A stretch of 64,000 bases of DNA from Timema cristinae (GCA_039000515.1 JBCFYV010000012.1:9607486-9671485); one strand, 5' to 3'. Counted from the first letter of the stretch, positions 1 through 11,400 are shown. A program made the numbers and translations. The notes: a model not told the origin generated them from the letters alone.

Positions 1-697
1 CTAAATTATAAAAGAATACCTCAGGATTTATTTTAATTTTTGATCCTAGCTCTAAAATCAAGGGTAATAACAAATCAGTGCCTTTTTTGGATTCCCCATT
101 TTTTTAGAAAATGGCTAAGTTATTTCCTTCAAAATGGATTTATAGGGAGTAATTTACCTCCCATATAAAACTGTTTACTTGGTTTTGGCTAAAAAAAATC
201 GTTAAAAGTTACTTTACTGATAAGTTTTTTAAATTTAAATATTTTTAAAAAATGGCTTCAGCGATTTGGTTCAAAATGATGATTTGATGATTTTTTGACA
301 TTAAAAATATCTATATATATTTATTGTTTTTCTTAATAAACATATTTTATCTTAGTTTACTGATGACAGATTTTTATAAAATTTGATTTTTTTGGAAAAT
401 GACATTAACAATTTTATTTTTCAAAATTGGTAATAAGGAAATATTTTACATTATCTATAATTATGGATATTAGATTTTCTAAAATGAATCAAATATGAAA
501 TTTTCATTGAAGATTTAATTCAAAATGGTTAGTTGGGAATAGTTTTCCATGCTAAATAAAAATAAGTCTTTTTCTACCAATTAAAATTAATTTTAAGGTA
601 GTTTAAAGTAGTTTTTATTAAAATTTGAAAATATTTAAAAATATTTCAACAATTTGATTCAAAATTAATATATATTCATATATATATAATTATATAA
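1..697. other. AT-rich DNA without recognised gene
   Basis: The stretch is dominated by A/T runs. A short phrase around TTCAAAATGG recurs near 130 and 520, each time followed by a similar stretch of about 45 bases, so a decayed duplication is possible. I see no coding frame or RNA gene. Confidence 0.6.
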
Positions 698-1181
698 TTA
701 TTTTATTTTGAATAATTCTATAAAGAGTTGACTTTGGTAGATTAAACTCGGTGCACAGTTCATCACGCGACTTTCCACTATCATATTCCAATAATAACTT
801 TAATTTATCAGCGGATGTTAGAGAATTAAACTTTCGTTTCGACATTTTTTGCACTGGTATTCACTCGTTTCTCGTACAAATTCTTAAATAGTACTGATAA
901 ACAAAGCAAGTATGGGAAAAAATTAGACTATTTGTAAACAAGCGTGTCATAACTTATCTAAACCTGATAAATTGTCTCACTTATACGGGTTATTGAGCTA
1001 CCAAGTCCCAATTATAGAGGTAAACATCGAAAAAATCTATGAAATCTAATCTCAGTTAACAAGGTCTGAAAATTCCCAGTAACAGAGGTATTTTAATGCA
1101 AAAGTGGCGGGACCTCATTGTAATTATCAATAACAGAGGTTTCTCACATATCCAGGCCCCAGTTAAACAGGGTTCACTGTG
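698..1181 (-). mobile_element. Inverted 5' fragment of a Tigger element
   Basis: This segment is a near-identical reverse complement of 1336-1819, that is, the terminal repeat, the 5' untranslated part and the first codons of the Tigger transposase. It ends at the terminal motif (read on the minus strand) CACAGTGAACCCTGTTTAAC next to a TA. The rest of the element is absent, so it is a truncated copy or one arm of an inverted duplication. Only a few mismatches to the other arm are visible by eye. Confidence 0.85.
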
Positions 1182-1221
1182 TATATATATAATATATATA
1201 TATTATTAATATATTATTATA

Positions 1222-1301
1222 CACAGTGAACCCTGTTTAACTGGGGCCTGGATATGTGAGAAACCTCTGTTATTGATAATTACAATGAGGTCCCGCCACT
1301 T
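1222..1301 (+). mobile_element. Solo 80-bp Tigger terminal fragment
   Basis: This is a third copy of the same terminus. It starts TA-CACAGTGAACCC and stops after about 80 bp at the phrase GTCCCGCCACTT. It lies between the inverted copy and the full element in (TA)-rich DNA. Confidence 0.8.
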
Positions 1302-1335
1302 ATAATATATAATATATTATATATTATATATATAT

Positions 1336-3447
1336 CACAGTGAACCCTGTTTAACTGGGGCCTGGATATGTGAGAAACCTCTGTTATTGATAATTACAAT
1401 GAGGTCCCGCCACTTTTGCATTAAAATACCTCTGTTACTGGGAATTTTCAGACCTTGTAACAGAGATTAGATTTCATAGATTTTTTCGATGTTTACCTTC
1501 TATAATTGGGACTTGGTAGCTCAATAACCCTTATAAGTGAGACAATTTATCAGGTTTAGATAAGTTATGACACGCTTGTTTACAAATAGTCTAATTTTTT
1601 TACATACTTGCTTTGTTTATCAGTACTATTTAAGAATTTGTACGAGAAACGAGTGAATACCAGTGCAAAAAATGTCGAAACGAAAGTTTAATTCTCAAAC
1701 ATCCACTGATAAATTAAAGTTATTATTTGAATATGATAGTGGAAAGTCGCGTGATGAACTGTGCACCGAGATTAATCTACCAAAGTCAACTCTTTATAGA
1801 ATTATTCAAAATAAAATAAGGAGAAAATACGTTTTCAATGTATTGACGGAAAAGGAAAACTAAAACGACTACGACCAGCAGAGTATCTTGAACTTGAAAA
1901 ATGTCTCTCGACATGGATGAAACTGGTACGGAATAAAAACATTCCAACAAGCGGCCCAATGATTAAGGAGAAAGCTCAAGAATTTGCGAGTAAGCTGCGT
2001 ATTGATAATTTTTCTGGCAGTAATGGGTGGTTGGAGGGCTTTAAGAGAAGGAACGATATTGTTTTCAAAAATGTTTGTGGAGAGAGCAATGCTGTGGACA
2101 ACAATGAATGTAATCAGTGGATTAAAAATCTTCCAGCTTTATTACATGATTTTTCACCCGATAACGTCTTCAATGCTGATGAAGCGGGCTTATTCTACAA
2201 GTGTCTTCCGGATAAAACTTTTACAATCAAAGGTCAGCCTTGCCATGGTGGTAAATTGAGCAAAGATAGAATTACTGTGCTTGTGTGTGCAAATATGTCT
2301 GGAACTGAAAAACTGCCACTTCTCTTAATTGGGAAATCAAAAAATCCAAGATGCTTCAAAGGTATCAAAATTTTGCCTGTTAGTTATCAAAACAATAAAA
2401 AGGCCTGGATGACATCTGATTTATTCGCGGATTGGTTGAAGAAAGTGAACGCCATTATGAAGGCCCAAAAAAGAAAAATTATTTTGTTTGTTGACAACTG
2501 CACAGCTATGCCCGAATTAGACTACGTTAAATTATTGTATTTACCTGCCAATACTACAAGTAAATTACAGCCAATGGATCGAGGTGTTACAACAACTTTA
2601 AAGCTTACTACAGAAAAGAAGTCGTACAATACGTTCTTAGATCTATAGAAGAGAATAGAATCCCTAAAACTAACATCCTCCAGGCAATGAGATTTGCGAG
2701 AAAAGCTTGGTTTTGTGTGAGCAATACCACCATTAGTAACTGCTTCAAAAAAGCTGGATTCAAAGTGACGGATGAACCAGAACCTGACAGCTTACAAGAG
2801 AAGGAAGAGAACTGTGAAACACTTGCAGAATGGAACCAGATTATTGCCGCTTGTAGTAGCAATGAAAATGACTAGCAGCCCACTTTTGAGATTTTGTGCG
2901 TATGGACGATGATGTACTAGTATCGGAAGAGCTGACTGACGACGACATTATTTCTGAGTTCTTAGAGATAGAACAAGAAGAAGAAGAAAAGGAGGTTTGT
3001 GAAACTTGTGAAGAGTCTTTAGAGAGAGTATCAAAGCGTGACGCAGAAAAAACCTTAGAAACCTTACATAAATATTTTGAGATGTCAAATATTAATAATC
3101 CTGACAAAATTTGATCAAATCTATACTATGGAGAAACACCTTAAAGCAACTAACAATCTAATACAAACTAATATCATTGATTTTTTTAAGCAATAATTTC
3201 TTTTATATAAAAATTGTGCAACATGAAATATACATTTCTTTTACATTTGTATGTACATAAGTATGTATAAACATTTCCACCTCTTTATATGATAAATATA
3301 CATTTCGACCTCTCATAGTGGGACCCTCTATAAGTAAGACAATTAATTGTCATGTTAACCTGCTTATTTGGGAAACTGGATAAATGAAAAACCTCTATAA
3401 GTGATAAAAAATGTTAGTTCCCTTGAGATCTCAGTAAAACAGGTTTC

Positions 3448-3453
<6 letters not shown>
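1336..3453 (+). mobile_element. Tigger (pogo/Tc1-mariner) DNA transposon
   Basis: The left end begins CACAGTGAACCCTGTTTAAC. The right end, read on the minus strand, begins CACAGTGAAACCTGTTTTAC, so the terminal inverted repeats match over about 20 bp with a few differences. TA-rich DNA lies at the left end, as expected for TA-targeting pogo elements; the right end runs into a (GT)n tract, so the duplicated TA is not clear there. Length is about 2.1 kb. The interior carries a broken Tigger-type transposase. Element limits are my reading of the termini. Confidence 0.82.
1663..3114 (+). pseudogene. Tigger transposase, broken in several places
   Basis: The product would be a pogo-family DDD transposase that binds element ends and cuts and pastes DNA. 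Segment 1 (1663-1863) is the N-terminal CENP-B/Psq-type helix-turn-helix. Segment 2 (1917-2648) holds the end of the second HTH and the catalytic core. Its aspartates are visible at residue 88 (NADEAG), 193 (FVDNC) and 221 (QPMDRG). Segment 3 (2687-2875, reading on from about 2606) and segment 4 (about 2880-3114, acidic) are the C-terminus. The frame changes near 1815, 2603 and 2875, and an in-frame TGA sits near 2889. A few residues expected after DNCTA appear deleted. All three aspartates survive, but the frame is lost, so it should be inactive. Family assignment is by recognition of the core motifs. Confidence 0.85.
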
Positions 3454-3483
<30 letters not shown>

Positions 3484-3504
3484 GGGGGAGAGAGAGAGAG
3501 AAAT
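3453..3504. repeat. (GT)n followed by (GA)n microsatellite
   Basis: An uninterrupted GT run immediately follows the Tigger right end and changes to a short GA-rich run. Confidence 0.9.
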
Positions 3505-3930
3505 AGAGAGTTTATTGTGATTAATACAAAAATGTGTTTGTTTTATGAGGACAACTTACTTAAGGGTAGCTAGTTAGAGGATATTTTTGAAAAAAAAAGT
3601 TCCAAATTATAATACATAATGTTAAAAAGTTTGTGTGATTGTGCCGTACCATTTACTTTTTTAATATCTTACCTCTTCATTGGAATGTATATTTTTGTTT
3701 GACATTTCTTCTACTAACATTACAAATAAATAGAGATTCAAACACTAAAATATTTTTCTCAAGATGTCGTTCATAAAAGTAGATTTTATTTTCAGGTGTT
3801 ATATCACTAGAGCTGATATAAAATAAATATAACTGAGACTGAGGAAATATTTTTAAATACTCGACCATATATATATATATATATTATATATTATATATAT
3901 ATACACAACTTTTTAAAAATCTTCTGTTCG
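3505..3930. other. AT-rich stretch, no gene recognised
   Basis: A 63-codon minus-strand open frame (3868-3677) shows no motif I recognise. A (TA)n tract covers about 3868-3902. Confidence 0.5.
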
Positions 3931-3934
3931 GGTG

Positions 3935-4072
3935 TACCCTATATTTACACTAATGCGGTAGAAATGAGTAAAGTAGAATTTACGTGGAGGGAGCGTGGGA
4001 AACCATTTAATACAAGACATCCTCTATACATCCAGCCAGGATACAAACCTCAATCTTCTCCTCATGGAAAAT
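3935..4072 (-). repeat. Family A-type SINE body fragment
   Basis: It contains the family body phrase around GCGTGGAGGGAGCGTGGGAA and a decayed B-box region, read on the minus strand. Both ends are eroded. Confidence 0.5.
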
Positions 4073-4832
4073 AAAATATAAAGCGATAGTGTCACCTTAG
4101 ACCATGTGAACAATGGTGAAGGTAACATAGGCCTATACTATTGTTTCTATTAGTAATTATTACGTATAAGTATATTATATTTTTAGTGGGATAATATAGG
4201 ATTTTATTAGGAAGAAAAATAATTTTATTGGGGTTAACATTATTCACAATAATGTACTGTTTTATTAGTGTAGTTTCACATGAATTGATATTGTTGGCGA
4301 TATTAAAAATGATGAATGCAGATCACACACATTACCTGACGTACGTACGATTGGTTAAAGTACTTCTAGTTATATATGGAGCTGTCTGTTGAACGGTATT
4401 CTATTCTGATGTTTCTTACCTGAATTAGGTAAGAGACTACATGACGTGTACAAGGGAGTCTTTAATTGCCATGTAAACCTGGTTGTCATTTTGTTTTTGC
4501 TTAGTTTTATTTTTTTCCGGAAGATCATTTGTAACCACACCCGCAAGGTGTTTAGAGTGAGTGCCGGTACACGGGAAGCCGCTATGTCGAGGCTATTATT
4601 ATGTAAAACAAGGAACTAGGTGGCAAGACCGGCAGGGGCTCTCGCGTGGAAAGCACTGGCCAAACAAGGTCATTTACTAAGGCCGCCACTCCGAGTCACA
4701 CTTGCACTCTCTTCTACGCTCGTGCGGGTTTTTAAGCTAAACATGTGGATTTCACAAGCGAATAGTTCAAAAAATGGAATGGTTCTTTCAGTCTAGCTCG
4801 TCGAGATAGTTTGCTATGGGTTCCACCAGACT

Positions 4833-5087
4833 GACAAGCGAGCGAGTGCGTGATTAGCAGATAGCTCTCGATAGTTGTTGACGAGGAGGCAAAGGTTTGA
4901 AACTAATTTCAGTGAACTGGGGGTGGTTTTTGACAAGTGATTTATTTTTGTAGTTTTCTCATCCTCTTTCCACGCTAATGGTGATTCTTATTAGTAAAGG
5001 CCTACTTTGATTATAATATTGAAATATTTTAACATATCTTGCCCAGCGCCTGTAAACTAGACTGTACCGGGTCGATCGCGCGCTCAG
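4833..5087 (+). repeat. Dispersed repeat E (SINE-like), copy 1
   Basis: This matches 52111-52321 plus 52468-52525 closely. The body includes GGTGGTTTTT and TTTCCACGCTAATGGTG, which resembles the family A body. It has a possible B-box GGTTTGAAAC and a different tail built around TAAAGGCCTACTTTGATTAT. I infer a family A relative with another 3' end. Confidence 0.7.
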
Positions 5088-5282
5088 TTTCATTGTCACA
5101 CTTAGTACGCCTCAAGAACGGTGCTATAATAAATACAAGACTACACCTACCTACATCAAAAGGGAATGGGCCAGTTTCATATACGAAACAGGCCTATTCC
5201 ATTCTGGTCTAACTGAGTAGGTGTCGTCATGTATTTATTATAGCACCGTACTTGAGACGTGCTAAGTCTGACAATGAAACAC
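5088..5282. repeat. Foldback hairpin element, arms about 95 bp
   Basis: The segment starting TTTCATTGTCACACTTAG is repeated in reverse complement up to GTCTGACAATGAAA. The outer 63 bases of each arm agree at roughly nine of ten positions; the inner parts are weaker. There is almost no spacer. It begins exactly where repeat E ends. No coding capacity. A foldback-type MITE is likely; no target duplication was identified. Confidence 0.75.
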
Positions 5283-5392
5283 GCCCTAAGTATGCCAATG
5301 AGGTAAGGATGTGAAGAGTACAGTTTTTCAGGCAGTTTAATTTTATTTTCGGGGAGTGGAAATTTAAAAAAATACCCTTCAGTGGTCAAATT

Positions 5393-5585
5393 TTCTAAGG
5401 CGTCACTCTTGTGTTAGACTGGCCTTCTAATGACTTTGATATTGGAGTTCGAATCTTTTTTGGGTCAACTGTGAGGAAGGGGTATTCTTAAATGGTTTCC
5501 TATTTTCCTTCCACGCGAATACAGGTAAACTACCCCCAAAATGTTTCCTTTCTCATCCCTACTCTATTAGAGTAATTATCAGAAC
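5393..5585 (+). repeat. Family A2-type SINE, degenerate
   Basis: The head phrase is GGCGTCACTCTT, with a B-box-like GGAGTTCGAATCT and the body phrase TTCCACGCGAATACAGG. The 3' tail is lost. Confidence 0.6.
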
Positions 5586-6173
5586 AAATATGCATACAGA
5601 CTTAAAAGGTATTAATATACGGTGATTGAATAAAAATAAATAAAGAACCACTTAGGTAAAACTATCCTCAGTAGACCCAAACAAGATTCTAACCCCGGGC
5701 TCCTCATCACCTGCAAAATAGACAAAATTATCTTGATATTTAGACCACGACGTGGACATTAGCTCTAATAGAATATACGAATAATTATTCACAGTTAAAT
5801 GTTATTCACAAATCTTCATAGAAGCAAACATTGTTCATATGTGCGTGTTATATGAACAATGCAGTCCGTACCAGGGGCTTTCATAGGCACATAAAACTGA
5901 ACTGCTAGTTTCCATATGAAGAGTGCTGGCGAAAAACCGACTAAGTGCCATCGCTTTCAAATTAGATAACCTTGTGGTTAGGCTGGATTTTTTTTTTTTA
6001 GTATCGGGTCTTACCACCCATTCGTGTTTTACAAAATGTTAGGTGCACTTGAATTGCATATACCTGTCGGCAGACAGTCAATTAGGGCCCACTCAAATTG
6101 CGAAATAAAGTATACCTTTCAGCCGGTCCACACGAATTGCGGAGTAACCTGTAATCCCATTCAACTCTTAAAC

Positions 6174-6226
6174 ACTAACCTAACCTAATTTAACCTAACC
6201 TAGCCTAACGTAACCTAACCTAACCT
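6174..6226. repeat. Interstitial telomere-like repeat, (TTAGG)n
   Basis: About ten 5-bp units, mostly TAACC on this strand (TTAGG on the other), with a few substituted units. TTAGG is the common arthropod telomere unit, so this is both a lineage hint and a likely internal telomeric tract. Confidence 0.75.
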
Positions 6227-6536
6227 CCATTTTCCATTTTGAACAAAGTTATTATGAATTTAATCTTTACTCTGCAGTTTGTGTAAGGGTATTACCGGGC
6301 TCGGATCAGTTTTTCTGCAATTGTTTTTAGTCTTAATGCGTTACAAAACTACTTCGTGAATATTATCAAAACCAAAATATAATGGTTTCCTAAATTTGGA
6401 TGGACAAAATAAAGAATGGGTTATGCATACGAATACATATTGTTGGTCTACTTACAGTCTCTTTTTCTTATGAAAAAGAGTTTTAATATAAATACAAACT
6501 TTTTGTGCTAAATATTGATAAAGTTTTACTGTACTA

Positions 6537-6583
<47 letters not shown>
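6537..6583. repeat. (ATT)n microsatellite, SINE tail
   Basis: The uninterrupted ATT run abuts the 3' end of the minus-strand SINE that follows, as expected of the family's repeated tail. Confidence 0.9.
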
Positions 6584-6584
<1 letters not shown>

Positions 6585-6820
6585 TAGCACTACGCCTAGC
6601 TAGCCGTTAGGGTTGTACGCTTAGTTACTAATTACACCAATGGGTTGGGAATTGAATACAGAGGAAGTGAACCTGCATTTGCGTGGAAGGAGAGTGGATA
6701 ACCATTTAGGGAAAACCACCCCAGTTAACCCAAGTGAGATTCGAACCTCGATCTCCCCATCCTCGATAATTTAGCTCAGCACGAAACCAGCGCGTTAGCT
6801 AACTACGCCACCTAGGTGGG
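6584..6820 (-). repeat. Family A tRNA-derived SINE, full length
   Basis: Read on the minus strand, the head has a tRNA-like A box (GGTGGCGTAGTTAGCTAACG) and B box (AGGTTCGAATCTC). The conserved body with TTCCACGCAAATGCAGG follows, then the tail (CTAACGGCTAGCTAGGCGTAGTGCTAAA) in a mutated form. The tail ends in the ATT-type microsatellite. Comparable copies lie at 8025-8268 and 30236-30478. Confidence 0.85.
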
Positions 6821-6829
6821 TTATTACTC

Positions 6830-8020
6830 ATTAGTGCTGTTATATAAGTATTGATAATATTTCTCATAAGTGACATCATCATATCACATGACTTGATGTA
6901 CGGATATTTGAAAGTAGGTCTAGTAGCTGTCTTCCTATGAAAATTTGACTGTATTTAATGATCCATCACGTGCACACCGATTGCCAGGCTCATCTAGCAT
7001 GGCATGCTGGTTGCCCTGGCTGGGTGTACTGAGGGTGTTTTTTCTAATCTATTTCCCAAGCTACCTCTTAAATGTTTGTACATTTATTTTGAATTCAGCC
7101 TTCCTTATTCTCATACTATTAGTGTGTTCCATTATTATAGTCCGGATGAGTAGTAAGTAGGACATAGAACAAAAAAATAAAATAAAAAGCACTATCAAAA
7201 CCAAAAATCAAAGCTCTCGACAATCTGAAGTACAATATAAAAAATGTATTGAACAAATAAATACTTAATGCACTTAATACTAAATCACAGTTAGGACAGT
7301 CAACATTCTGCTATTTTGAGTTTATAAATTGTGACTTGGTAGGTTTTCCCCTATACTCTACACATGGTTATGGTTACTGTACAGTGGTATATATTGGAAT
7401 GGTGAGTGCTTTTCTCCATCGTTTGTTTACATGCACTCTACTTCACCCCTGCCTCTCTATAATATTACATAACGAAGAAAACTAGTACTTTTTTCGTTGT
7501 TGAAATATTAGCGGGTTATTTGTTTTTATATATTTTTTATTTCACATAAAAGGGAATATCCCAAGAAGCCAATACCACCTTGCGTGCAGGAAGAGGTTTG
7601 CTTTAGGGGTAGTTTTGGGTGTTATCTGGAGGGTAGATCTTCTAAGACATAACGATAAAAAACAAAACATACGAGTGGATAGAATAAAGAGGGGGAAGGG
7701 AAGGAGAAATAAAGTCGGCCGTATATTTAGTTGGAATAATAACTCCTTTTTATTTTCACGTCACTAATTATGTACACGCGTGCACGAGTTATATAGAGTG
7801 TGTGTACTAATTTTTATAGCTGATAATAAGGGTAGTTCCTTCCCGGGTCCTAGTGTCCAGAACCTAAATGGAGGGTTTTTGACGACAAGACTAGGTCAAA
7901 CGATCTAGGAGTCTATCTTGTTAAAAGACTGGATTTCCAGGTCATGGTTCAAATCTCGATCATATGCAATTTAGGTGTAGGTGTATATTTCCTTAAAAAC
8001 TACCCTTCTTAATAATATTT
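6830..8020. other. No gene recognised
   Basis: Two open frames of about 70-80 codons (6945-7160, and 7981-8229, which runs into the SINE) show no known motif. The rest is AT-rich DNA without clear repeats. Confidence 0.5.
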
Positions 8021-8024
8021 TTTT

Positions 8025-8268
8025 TAGCACCACGTCTCACTACCCGTTCGGGTTATATGCTTTAAGGACTAATTACGCAAATGGATTAGGAATTTGGAAG
8101 GTTGAATTAGAGGAAGTGAACCCGCATTTGCGTGGTAGGAGAGTGGAAAACCATTTAGGAAAAACCACCCCCAGTTCACCCGACCGAGATTCGAACCCCG
8201 ATCTCCCCGTCCTCAGCAGTCAAGCTTAACACGACTAGCGCGTTAGCCAACTACGCCACCGAGGCGGG
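8025..8268 (-). repeat. Family A tRNA-derived SINE, full length
   Basis: On the minus strand: head CCGCCTCGGTGGCGTAGTTG, B box GGGTTCGAATCTCGG, body with CACGCAAATGCGGGTTCAC, then the shared tail ACCCGAACGGGTAGTGAGAC ending GTGCTAAAAAAAA. This is one of the best preserved copies in the window. Confidence 0.88.
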
Positions 8269-8312
8269 TTTCTTAATAATACCCGAAGGATTAATTAACC
8301 TAGGAACCCAGT

Positions 8313-8565
8313 TTGTTGCCCGCATGGTTTCAGGCGCTGCTCTTTCAATAGGCTAGACTGCCGATGATTGGGAGATCGAGGCTATAATCTAGGCTAGGTG
8401 TAATGAGAGTGGTTTTTCCAAAATGGTTTTCCACTTTCCCTCTGCGTTAATGCTGGTACACTTCCAATAAATATAGCCTTCCTTATCCCTGAAACTATTA
8501 GCGTACTTATTATATAGGTGTATAACCCAATTGGTTAATAAGACATGGTGCTAAAATAAAATTAA
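8313..8565 (+). repeat. Family A2 SINE
   Basis: The head phrase GGCTAGACTGCCGATGATTG and GGGAGATCGAGG are followed by the body (GGTTTTTCC, TTTTCCACTTTCCCTC) and a diverged tail TATAACCCAATTGGTTAATA ending GGTGCTAAAA. Confidence 0.75.
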
Positions 8566-8597
8566 CCAAAGTCATCACTCACCTATAGACTCGCAGA

Positions 8598-8770
8598 CTA
8601 AATTGAACTATCATCTGGTCTGGCTTGTTGATGATAAGAACCTGGGGGTTCGAATCCAGGCCAGGTGTATTGAGGGTGTTTATTTATTCAAAATGGTTTC
8701 TCACTGTCCCTTCACGCAAATACTTGTACATTTCCCCTAAATTTTATTTTCCTCGTTTTTATCCCACTAC
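8598..8770 (+). repeat. Family A-type SINE, 3' truncated
   Basis: It has the B-box region GGGGGTTCGAATCCAGGCC and the body phrase CCCTTCACGCAAATACTTG. The tail is missing. Confidence 0.65.
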
Positions 8771-10559
8771 CATAACTTAATATAAAGGTTCAATCCAATT
8801 TTCGCAGGAAGAAACTTATCTGAAGGTTATATACGTCACAAAATCTACTTTAATATAGTAATACGTCAAGTAATTTGACTTGCAGCTGTCACATTTGATA
8901 TATATCATCAATAACTATGTAATAACATTAATAATATAGTAAAACGTGATCATAGTTGACCGCAAACAAATATAGTAGTGATTTCTAATCTGTCATTTAT
9001 TGCGTGGCCTTACTGTAATTTTGTGTGTTTGTTCTAGAATACGTTTGTGCAATATAAATTTGTGTTGTATGGTTTTTATTATCCTTATAGCTAGCATAGT
9101 TGATGGGTTTTTCCGATCAAGTTATTTTTAAAACAATTTAGGGCGTTTTAATAAACGTAACTCGAAACAAATAATATCTCTCTTCGATATAAAATTTCTA
9201 AAACAAGTCACATAAAATAATCTTAGTAGTTTTAATTTTATCATTTTTAATTAAACAACTCTTGAGGTTAATTTTTACTTTCTCGCTATCTTACAGGCAG
9301 CGAAAGTATTGCAACCGTGAAAAAATCTAGCCCGAAATGTTGTCGACACCGTATTACCCCTCGAAAGCTAAAAAGTAGTTTTTGTAATGCCGTCTATCTG
9401 TGTGTCTTTTTAACCCTAAAATTAAGAGTAAATTAAGAAAAAGCGAAATGGTAGAAATAGATTTTCTCAAAATCGTCACTAACGATATTGATTAAAATTC
9501 GTATCTAGGAGTTGATTAAGATTATAAATAAACTGGATATTTTCATTTTACCATGAAAATTAATTTTAGAGTACTTTACGGAAGCGGAAATTTCCGTATC
9601 TCCGCAAATATTTGAGATACTAAATAACTTATCATTGCAAAATTGTAGTAGGCCTACTATTAAAAATAAAAAAACTTTATATGAAATATATTTTTATAAA
9701 ACTAACAGTTTCTGAGATATTGATTGGCAAATATATTAATACAATTTTGTGAGATTTAGTTGTAAAGAGATACTACTTAAGTCTTAATGCAATTATTCCT
9801 CATTGCCATAGAGTAATTACATATAAGTAAGTCTCTAAAAAATTTGTTATTTCTCCTTAAACCCCTTTGATCATTGTTGTACAAACATTTCTTCTATCTC
9901 CATTTTAGACTCAATAAACTTTAATCAATATTTACATTATTTATTGGTCAAAATTTATAAATGAGGAATTTAATACCAATGCGATGACCTGAAGGTGTGA
10001 AACACCTAATAAAATGCTAAAATTTTAACCGGAAGTAGAAATTTTAATATGAAGTGTTGACCCTTGTGGACCCAAAATCGATTATTTTTATTAGTCAAAA
10101 CATACAAATGAGGACATTCTTTAAAAATAAGATTATTAAATTTAAAACCAGGACTAAAAAAAGTTTTACGTAAGTATAGTGCAATTTATGCTTATATTTG
10201 CTAGTGTGTATTGTTTCTTTTCACATATATATTATGAGTTTTAAGTAAATATCTCCATTTTTAAACAATAGAGCGAGAAAGTCCGTGTGGAGTTACGTAC
10301 CTTTTTTTTTTTATCGAAATTGCTATCTGTCTAGAAACTATGCTTGTTTAGTTACCTGTTGGAATACTTTTCTATAATTTAATAACTGGCCTCACTTTTT
10401 CTCTCCAAAGTCAGTGAGTGAATCATGAGGAAGTAACTTAACAATGACGGAAGTAGTATTTTTTTTACCGAGCAAGTGTATTTGGATTCTAGTCGAGCAC
10501 TTTATGCAAGCGTCTTGTTTTTAAATGACTTCAAAAGAAGTAATATTTCGGTACCCAGA
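8771..10559. other. No gene recognised; AT-rich
   Basis: A phrase of about 32 bp around GTCAAAATTTATAAATGAGG (about 9935-9966) recurs imperfectly at 10081-10113. No coding frame above 60 codons stands out. Confidence 0.5.
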
Positions 10560-10685
10560 CTAAATGTTGGACTCATTTTGTTTGCATGTGAAAAGGAGTT
10601 AGTTTGAAGTTCGATTCTTATACCTCCATACCTGCTCTATTAGCGTAATTAAAACACGTAGTCTATATCCCGAACAGTAGGCTGC
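10560..10685 (+). repeat. Family A-type SINE remnant
   Basis: A decayed head (GAAGTTCGATTCTTATACC) is joined to a decayed tail (ATATCCCGAACAGTAGGCTG). Most of the body is deleted. Confidence 0.45.
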
Positions 10686-11059
10686 TGTAGCAGGGAGAAC
10701 AAAATAGTAACAAGTAAAATCTATATGTCAAATCTGCTCATATTAATTTTTTAAAACTTAAATCTGTAAATGAAGTTTATTTTCATAATGTTCCTTTAAA
10801 TAAATGACACAATTTGGTACGTGACGACATATTAATAGTTCTCCACTTGTTTGCCTGCTATCACAAATGTTAAGCCATAGGTCCTATAGTAAGGGCACAA
10901 CCCTTTTAGAATACATCTCCCCTACGTCTACATCCAAATCCACCCGGCAATATCTGTTTTGTATATTTTTTTTACCATTCACGTTGTTTTTAACTGTATT
11001 ACTTGGTTTTTTTTCCATTAATTAACTTTTCACGTCCCTTCCAGTAAATATTTAAAGCC

Positions 11060-11400
11060 CCTCCCCCTTTAAACTAGCATTCAGTTTTGTGGTGGTTTTG
11101 TTGGCAATGCCGTAACAAAGCACTGCTAGCAGTGGGGCCACCCTCACCCCAGCAAAGATCTCTCTCGTGCATCTGTTGTCCAGCTGTTGCTGTTGGATGT
11201 TGCACGGCCTGCTGTTTGTGGCAACTGCACCCGAATCCCACCCTCACGTTCCCTCTCCCCCCCTACACTCCATGTAGGCCGGGTGAGGGGGTGACAGCAC
11301 GAAAAGGGATGGCCTTATAATGACCCCTACCATCCCACCCCTGGGTTTGCAATGATGTTGCTGGTAGGCGTGCAGGGGAATCGTAACAATCGTGTGGATG
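11060..11400. other. GC-rich patch, unassigned
   Basis: This block is clearly richer in G and C than its surroundings and contains a 77-codon plus-strand open frame (11087-11320) without recognisable domains. I see no SINE or transposon signature. It could be a conserved non-coding element or a decayed exon; the sequence does not say which. Confidence 0.35.

Noticed and set aside
3677..3868. 63-codon minus-strand frame as a possible transposase fragment
   Set aside because: No motif could be assigned and no repeat copy elsewhere in the window supports it.
9279..10283. An 11-bp inverted repeat (ACTTTCTCGCT) spaced about 1 kb, as if bounding an element
   Set aside because: An 11-bp match over this distance can arise by chance, and no target duplication or other copy was seen.
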